Assembly: GCA_030549775.1 (NCBI GenBank)
Contig: CM060177.1
Location: forward strand, 66,331,638 to 66,395,637
Direction of reading: 5' to 3'
From: Tamarix chinensis
Taxonomy: Eukaryota > Streptophyta > Magnoliopsida > Caryophyllales > Tamaricaceae
Length of the DNA stretch: 64,000 nt
Part shown: positions 58,536 through 64,000 of the stretch, in pieces
How positions within the stretch are numbered: position 1 is the first letter of the stretch
How the letters are laid out: each line of letters begins with the position of its first letter
Position numbers and translations under genes: made by a program
Notes under the pieces: generated by a model
Told to the model about the DNA's origin: nothing
The model's input: the letters and a program-made list of their open reading frames with translations, nothing else
The model's database searches: none

Positions 58536-58643
58536 ACATGGATATAAAATATGATATTGATTGAATGATGATGGAATAATGGCTTAAGGCCCGAATGTAT
58601 TGATCTTACACTATGACATGGCTTAAGGCCCAAAGTATCGATC

Positions 58644-58877
58644 TTGATTTATGAATTATTATGCATGTTATTGTTATGTATGCATCTCTCATTATTTATA
58701 TGTGTGTGGCTTGCATTGTATGCCGTATGCGGGCTTGTCTTTAAGTGTGGTATTAAAGGGTTACTCAGTACCGTATTACTGAAGGGATTCCCTTTATGGG
58801 GCTCTACCTATTCAATGGGCAGTGCCCTTGCAGGTATTTTCAGGTGCTACTCAAGTGGGCCACGGGAAAGAGAGTAA
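58644..58877 (+). other. 77-codon open frame of uncertain status in D
   Basis: Counterpart of 12660-12893 in A: identical length, shared LCMHLSLFICVWLAL and FRCYSSG...RERE ends, with a middle segment out of phase through two compensating one-base indels. No family is recognised. Confidence 0.25.
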
Positions 58878-59052
58878 GGAGTTATCCAGTATAGTTAGGG
58901 TTTTCTCTTTCTCTTTAAATTTCTGGTTTTAATGTTATGTGTTACTGTAACCACCGTTGGTGGATTTTATTTTTGTAAACGATTTGATGTGCTACTCTGA
59001 TTTATGTGTGTTGAATTTCTTTCAGAATGTATTTTACTTTTCTTAGCCTTAG

Positions 59053-59098
59053 CACTTGGTACGAGAACGGTATGAGTGCACCGGTCTGGTACTAAGTG
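59053..59098 (+). repeat. Terminal 19-8-19 hairpin of D
   Basis: CACTTGGTACGAGAACGGT pairs with ACCGGTCTGGTACTAAGTG (17 of 19, one G-U), ending 100 nt before the element end. Confidence 0.85.
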
Positions 59099-59198
59099 TG
59101 GCGGTAATACTTCCCAAAATTCACATTTTATTAATCTGCTTCCGCGATTATCTATTAATAAAACGAAATTTTTCAGTAGTGAATTTTGGGGTGTTACA

Positions 59199-59203
59199 GT
59201 TTG
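59199..59203. repeat. Target-site duplication of D, right (GTTTG)
   Basis: Exact partner of 54703-54707. Confidence 0.95.
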
Positions 59204-59640
59204 ACAGTAGCTTTTAGACCTACCTATGCTTGGGTAATAATCTTTATGCCTACTTATGGTTTGGTAGTAGCCTTTGTGCCTACCTATATTTTGGTAGTAG
59301 CGTTCTTGTATACTTACAATGTTATAGATTATTGTTTGTATTGATAATTAGATATGTGATACGTTGTTACTGCCTTGATTTTTGGTTGATGATATTTCTA
59401 AAAATACTTCAAAGAGAATCTCTTAGATGTTTAATTGGTAAGTATTGGTTAATTCTGGATGAACAAGTATGAATAGTATATGGCTTTGATGGTATGTGAT
59501 TTTATGAATATTTTTGTTTTTAATTAATGCATGTACATTACAATACTTTATACCATGTATTGTTATGTTGCCTTGTATATGATATGTAATACTCAACATT
59601 TTTGTATAATGGTTGAATGAGAATTTATATCAAATTCTAG
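59199..59640 (+). mobile_element. Giant LTR fragment K, right part with 30-bp repeat
   Basis: Begins with the duplicated GTTTG and completes a four-unit tandem repeat of exactly 30 bp built on CCTACTTATGGTTTGGTAGTAGCCT. Units 2-4 cover about 59219-59308. Beyond about 59310 the sequence is AT-rich and its tie to K is unproven. The 80-codon frame here reflects the 10-residue period and is not called. Confidence 0.55.
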
Positions 59641-61690
59641 GCCTTTGATTTTGGTTCAATGTTGTGATTTGATTTAGGATAAAATTGACTTAAAATCATT
59701 TGATTTTTGAATACAAACACATCTAGTAGTTCCATAAATCGATCGATTAGTTTGTCATTTTAGACAAACTGTTTCCTTGACTAAACCGATCATCTAGTTT
59801 TGGCAAATTAATCAACTAATGGATGACCATTCAACTAGCAGTGTCAAATTAATTGAGTTGTTACATTTTTAGCTTTCTTTCCTAGAAAATCCCTTACACT
59901 CAATTGGAATCTTACCAAATAATGGAAGATTGTTCTAAAGAGATTCCTAAACATTTTTTGATGCATTTAACCTAAAATATTTGCTCAATTAAACTTAGAG
60001 GTCGATTATGTTACGAGAGAGAAGAGATGACCTTAGCAATTATCTTCTTCCTCCCCTCTCTTCTACATGATTTTGAGATCAAATTCTTTGATCTTAGGCA
60101 TGCTTATGAATAGCTAGAATATTTATTCCATGGTGACTTCCTATTGCTCTATTCGTGAATGCAAGTTATTTCCTTATTGAATTAAATTCTCCAAAGACAC
60201 CATTTGAGCTCTAAAGAAGATGTTAACAAATACTAAAAAAATATTTCCATTCTAATTGAATTCAAATGGACAACTATATGGTTTTAAGTCGATCTCCAAA
60301 CCCTTAGTAATTCCTATCAATTGGTCGGCTATAAATAACCCCTATCGTTCCTTCATTTAACTTATCTCTTAGCCATCGAATTTCCTTATGTCTTACATTT
60401 CCTCTCTTCTTTCCACATTTTAAGGCTTATTAATTTACTTCTGTACACTCTTCCAATCCCATCTCTAGTTCTTTCTTGTACTGATTCTAAATCAAGATAG
60501 AGTTAGACTCTAAGAAAAAAGGATGAGTAGTTCAATTAGAATTTTCTTTGTTTTGACCTGAAGTTAGTAAGTTGTTACTCTCTTTTGATTTTAGGGTTTC
60601 AAAACTTGATAATATTTTGATATAACTTTTGATTTTGAAATCTTGATTTTAAAATTTTCAAAGATATTAATTTCCCACAATGGAATCTCTATTTTAAGAG
60701 ACTTATGCTTAAATCAAGTAAGTGATTCTTACTTTTAAAATGTTTTATATATTTTCTTGTATGATATGAGTTATATTTAGTTGATCAATTCATGTTTGTA
60801 TGAAGAAATGTTCTTTTATGCATGATCTTCATGCTTAAATGACATAAATTGAGTAAAAAATAAGAAAATGGATCAAATTTGGCTATGATGATATTATGTT
60901 GAGAAATGCATATTTATTCAGTTGAAAAAAAATTTAGTTGATGTTGATACATTCTTTATTATAGCTAAAGAAGATTAATGTGTAAGAATATACATAAAAT
61001 TTATGGGTTGATGCTGTATTAGGGTATGTTGATGGACAAGTTAGGTCAAACTAATTAAATGGTGCGCTTGTAAAGACCTTGTTCTTGCCCTCTACTTGAA
61101 CCTATATATTAGGATGGTAAAACCGATAAATTGATCTATGAGTAATCAAAAATTTTTCCAAAAATAATAGATAGGTTGAGGAAGGCATGGTCTTGTAGAG
61201 TCAAACTAATCCACTAGTTAATCTAAACTAATTGACTAGTTAGGCCAGATGAATCAATGGGTTTTACTAGGGTGCTTAATTTGCTTCTTTTAAGTTCTAT
61301 TATACTTGGAGGTTATGATTGGTATTATATATTGGTTATGAAATGGATAAAAATATGTATTTTATCAAAGACTATTCACCTAATTAAAAGATCAAAATGG
61401 ATCATAGGTTATGGTATTCCTTGTGAGTAATGGAAAGACTAAATGGGCATCTCACTCATAATGAATGAGGCAAATTGAGAAAACAATAATGGAATCCAAC
61501 TTTGATTGGAAATACATATAAGAGTAAATATGAATTACATTGACCAAAGGTAAAAGGTACACCCATATGGTTGGGGAAAATGGAATGAAAAGGATTAAAA
61601 TGAGTTAACATAGTAATTTAACTTGATTGCTTTGTATTGGAATTGTATAATCATCCCTCCTAAGAATAAAACACTAATTATGTAAAGAAA
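59640..61690 (+). other. Unassigned AT-rich region, possible LTR or promoter
   Basis: No coding motif. Two places carry related phrases with CTAGTT / AACTAAT and AAATTAAT cores (59730-59870 and 61030-61250). A good TATA box lies between them at 60330. It could be a decayed LTR of another family or an upstream region captured with the LINE. I could not set ends. Confidence 0.3.
60330..60337 (+). promoter_or_regulatory. TATA box in unassigned region
   Basis: GGCTATAAATAACCCC matches the plant TATA consensus and is followed after about 30 bp by pyrimidine-rich sequence, as in plant promoters. No gene follows it directly. Confidence 0.45.
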
Positions 61691-61764
61691 AAGAGAGTCT
61701 AGTTATACCGAGGACTCTGTAAAAACTCTCTAAGCCCTAGACTCTCTCTCCTCTCTCCTCCTCC

Positions 61765-62465
61765 ATGGCTCGTACGAGGAGTGCATTGTCAGCAACCAAG
61801 AAGAAGAAGATGGCATCAGGGAGTACAAGTTCCGGTAATGAGATGGTTGATTCGGTAAGTGCTTTACATGTAACAGTCGAGGATCCCAATAAGGTCTTGT
61901 CGTTGGATGGAGAACCATGCAAGTTTAATGTAGATGATAAAGTCGATCAAGATGACACAAATAGGATTAACAATCCGATACCAATAGAGAAAGTCGATCG
62001 TGTTGATCTTAATGATGGTCTTATGAAGGGATCTACTAGACTTGGTTCTCGACAGATTTGGAGAATGAAGGGATTCAACAGGAGCAAGGGCCATTGGTGG
62101 ACAATACATCCTGGAAAGATTTAGTTATTGGTAAAAGATCCCTATCGAGGGGGGCTTCCTTGAATTATGTCTCTCTTGTTATGGTAGGGGATAAAATACA
62201 ATTTTCTCTGCAGAAGGACAAGGTGGAGAACAGCTGTAAAGATTGGCAATGGGATATGGTAGGTTATATTATTGGTTTTCGACCATCTTTACCCCAAATG
62301 GTAGGTTATGTGAAACATAACTATTCATGTGTAAAGGAACCAAAGGTGTTGATGCATGATCAGGGGTTCATAGTTTTCAAATTTGATTCTAAAGAGGATA
62401 GGGATTGGGTGCTCTCCAAGCCATACTGGTCATTCTTTAACAGACCTTTCATCCTTAAGGAATGG
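61765..62465 (+). pseudogene. L1-type LINE ORF1 (DUF4283-like), frameshifted and truncated
   Basis: Starts at ATG 61765 after a C/T-rich leader (MARTRSALSATKKKKMASG, a basic start). One frame reaches 62124, and the downstream part is open in another frame from about 62058, so there is a frameshift in 62060-62124. The second part shows DWQWDMVGYIIGFRPSLPQM, then GFIVFKFDSKEDRDWVLSK and PYWSFFNRPFILKEW. This is the W..LVGY-G..P / G..LF.F.S.ED...VL..GPW / PL.LK.W layout of plant LINE ORF1 proteins with a DUF4283 domain, which bind nucleic acid. The zinc knuckle and ORF2 are absent because C interrupts after KEW. A domesticated DUF4283 gene is the alternative. Confidence 0.75.
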
Positions 62466-64000
62466 TGTAATATCCCAAAATCCTAATTTCCGAAATTATG
62501 GCCAAATAAGGAATTATTAGGAAAATTGATTATTAAAATTTATTTACTTAAAATGTAGAGAGTTAATTGAGATAGATTAAGAGGAAAATAATAAAGAATT
62601 TAATTGGAAGAAAATTTGGGTATTCTTCTAATTAGCATGGAGGTTAAGGAAATTTATCCAAAATAGCCTAACTAATTTAAAAATGGATTTAATTATTATA
62701 ATTAAAATAATTATTATTAAAATTAAATATCTAAATTAATTATATAAATAAATAAAGAACAAATATCCCCAACCATTTTATCATTTTCCATTTTCCATTT
62801 TCCTTTTTTTCCTTTCTTTTCTTTTTCTTTCTTCCTCCTTTATTTTTTTTCTTCTTCTTCCCCCGGTTTGGGCCAGCCCGTTGGCCCAAATCTTCTTTCT
62901 CCCCCCGTCTCGCGCGCCAGGCCTACCAACCTGCGTCGCCAGTTGCCCAGCCGGCCGAACCGCCCCCTCTCTCCTTTCTTTCTTTTCCCTGGATCGACCG
63001 GTCCACCCCGCCATGTCTTCTTCCCCGACCTGCACGCCGACCTACAACTCGACTTGCAGCCCCGAATCTCGCCGGCAGCCACCAGCTCAGCGCCGACCGT
63101 CCTTCCCTGCCCTTCCCTGTCATTTTCTTTCCTATTTTCGACCCCAACAATCCCTGCAGCTCCCTCCCCACGTGCCCACCTTCTTTCCTCTTTCTCCCCC
63201 TCCCGACCTAACCTGCCATGGCAGCTGCCGCCTGCCGGCCAGCCTGGCACCCGCACCCTTTTGTCTTCTTCCCCTGGCCTTGCCCGACCACCCTACCTAT
63301 AAATACCCCCATTTATCACCTGGGTTCGAGATTTGGAACCCCGAAACCCTGGGTTTGCTCCCTCTCGCCGCCGCCCCATCAAACGCGTCAACTGCCGCTG
63401 TCCCCCAACGCTGTCGGTCGAACGCCGCCCAGAACCCCACCTTGCACCACCCTCCACCTAACCAAGTTCTCCTCATCCCTCGATTTGCCTTGCACGAGCC
63501 ACCCCAGGCCGTGCAAAATCGCCACCCCGAGCAGCCCCTTCCAGCCCGTCGCCGCCTTGCGCCACCTTCTGCCGCCTCCTCCGCCGCTACCAGCCACCCT
63601 GCCAACTCCAAAAATAACCGACAGGTCCTCCCCTACCTGCCCATACCATCCTTACCCCCTACCTCCTTCTCCACCAACCTCCACCATCTCCCACCACCTT
63701 CTTCCACCTTTGGCCGCCGTGTCCACCACCGCGCGTAGCCTCCTTTCTCACGCCACCACCCTCATTCCACTCCCCTCTCCCTGCTGTCTCCTCCCCCACA
63801 CTTAACTTTCCTTTCCTTTCCACCATCTAACCTCCACCTTGATCTTTTCCCTTCTCTTCCTCCTCCACCACCACCGCCGTCGCCGCCACGTGCCGCCGCC
63901 GGACCACCACCGACCCTAGGTGGTCCTCCACTCATCCAAACCCTAATACCCCTTTTATATAATTGCTACTATTTTCTACTAATATTGATACTAATATACT
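62466..64000 (+). mobile_element. Giant LTR-like element C (5' part, runs off window)
   Basis: TGTAATATCCCAAAATCC begins directly in the LINE frame. An AT-rich start of about 300 bp, a C/T- and CCG-rich domain (about 62780-63950) and a TATA box at 63298 follow, and ATT-type sequence is just starting at the window edge. This order is that of B. The flanking AATGG (62461-62465) is the expected duplication, and its partner is outside. Frames of up to 285 codons on both strands in the C-rich block are not called. Confidence 0.75.
63298..63305 (+). promoter_or_regulatory. TATA box of C
   Basis: CCTATAAATACCCCCATTT, 833 bp inside the element. Expected start of transcription is near 63330. Confidence 0.7.

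Larger units (their letters stand above)
54708..59198 (+). mobile_element. Giant solo LTR-like element D
   Basis: 4,491 bp, TGTAATCCCCCAAAAATTTCG to TTTTGGGGTGTTACA, exact GTTTG duplications. Collinear with A and close in sequence: C/T- and CCG-rich domain (about 55020-56165), 24-nt hairpin, 27-28-bp array (56820-58040), one three-unit hairpin array, 77-codon frame, terminal hairpin. Compared with A it lacks 680 bp (A 11667-12346), including the 61-bp units. Long frames on both strands in 55021-56192 come from composition. No gag, pol or primer site. Confidence 0.9.

Noticed and set aside
8038..59198. DNA transposons with terminal inverted repeats
   Set aside because: Ends are near-inverted (TGTAAYACCCC / GGGGTGTTACA), but TG...CA with 5-bp duplications, a TATA box and the same LTR joined to a primer site in H fit LTRs.
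62840..63805. 285- and 195-codon frames in C
   Set aside because: C-rich promoter-like domain again. Overlapping frames in several phases and both strands.
1..64000. tRNA or rRNA genes
   Set aside because: I looked for cloverleaf A/B-box patterns and conserved rRNA phrases by eye and saw none. A tRNAscan-SE and rRNA model search would settle it.

Overview
The window looks like a repeat-rich pericentromeric or heterochromatic stretch of a flowering-plant nuclear genome. I see no intact host gene, rRNA or tRNA in 64 kb. Nearly everything recognisable is retrotransposon sequence. There are Ty3/gypsy pol and gag remnants of three kinds: a Tekay/Del-like chromovirus, a Reina-like chromovirus and an Athila-like element. 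There is also the first ORF of an L1-type LINE. A family of very large (about 3.1-5.2 kb) non-coding TG...CA elements, which I read as giant LTRs that are mostly solo, makes up most of the rest. The species cannot be named from the sequence.

Layout. 1-7.7 kb: a decayed giant LTR (M, 1-1160 and 7340-7709) split by the 3' half of an Athila-like element (integrase tail, hairpin repeats, env-like/ATHILA-type ORF remnant, polypurine tract, 3' LTR). 7.7-39.3 kb: one old plus-strand Tekay-like element (H), with LTR, primer-binding site, gag, protease, RT, RNase H and integrase in order. It is blown apart by later insertions: giant LTR A (8038-18042, itself split by giant LTR B, 13163-17947), G (18177-21292, minus), N (26069-28880, minus), a truncated Reina-like element P (29416-33480, minus) and I (34270-38906, minus). 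39.3-44.9 kb: a second plus-strand protease-RT fragment (J), cut at the RT GYHQ region by giant LTR E (39738-44565, minus). 44.9-59.6 kb: 5'-truncated giant LTR F, then a giant-LTR fragment K interrupted by a complete-geometry Reina-like element L (48464-54338, minus) and by giant LTR D (54708-59198). 59.6-61.7 kb: unassigned AT-rich DNA with a good TATA box. 61.7-62.5 kb: LINE ORF1 (DUF4283-like), split at 62466 by giant LTR C, which runs off the window.

Four of the giant elements (A, G, E, D) carry perfect 5-bp target-site duplications around a single unit with no internal coding region, and B has a 4-bp or near-5-bp one. These are therefore real insertion units rather than misassembly. H has an LTR of the same design followed by a tRNA-Met-like primer-binding site and gag-pol, so the giant LTRs plausibly descend from Tekay-like elements of this kind.

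The most interesting signal is inside the giant LTRs. They share a C/T- and CCG-rich promoter-like domain, a central 20-28-bp-period array, and two arrays of three units (3+3) in which each full unit carries a small hairpin. Within 60-110 nt of the 3' end they share a terminal hairpin of about 19 bp. Both hairpin types change sequence between copies while keeping base pairing. For the terminal hairpin almost all imperfect pairs are G-U in the sense strand, which points to a structure conserved at the RNA level. I know of no named element described this way, but I could not search.
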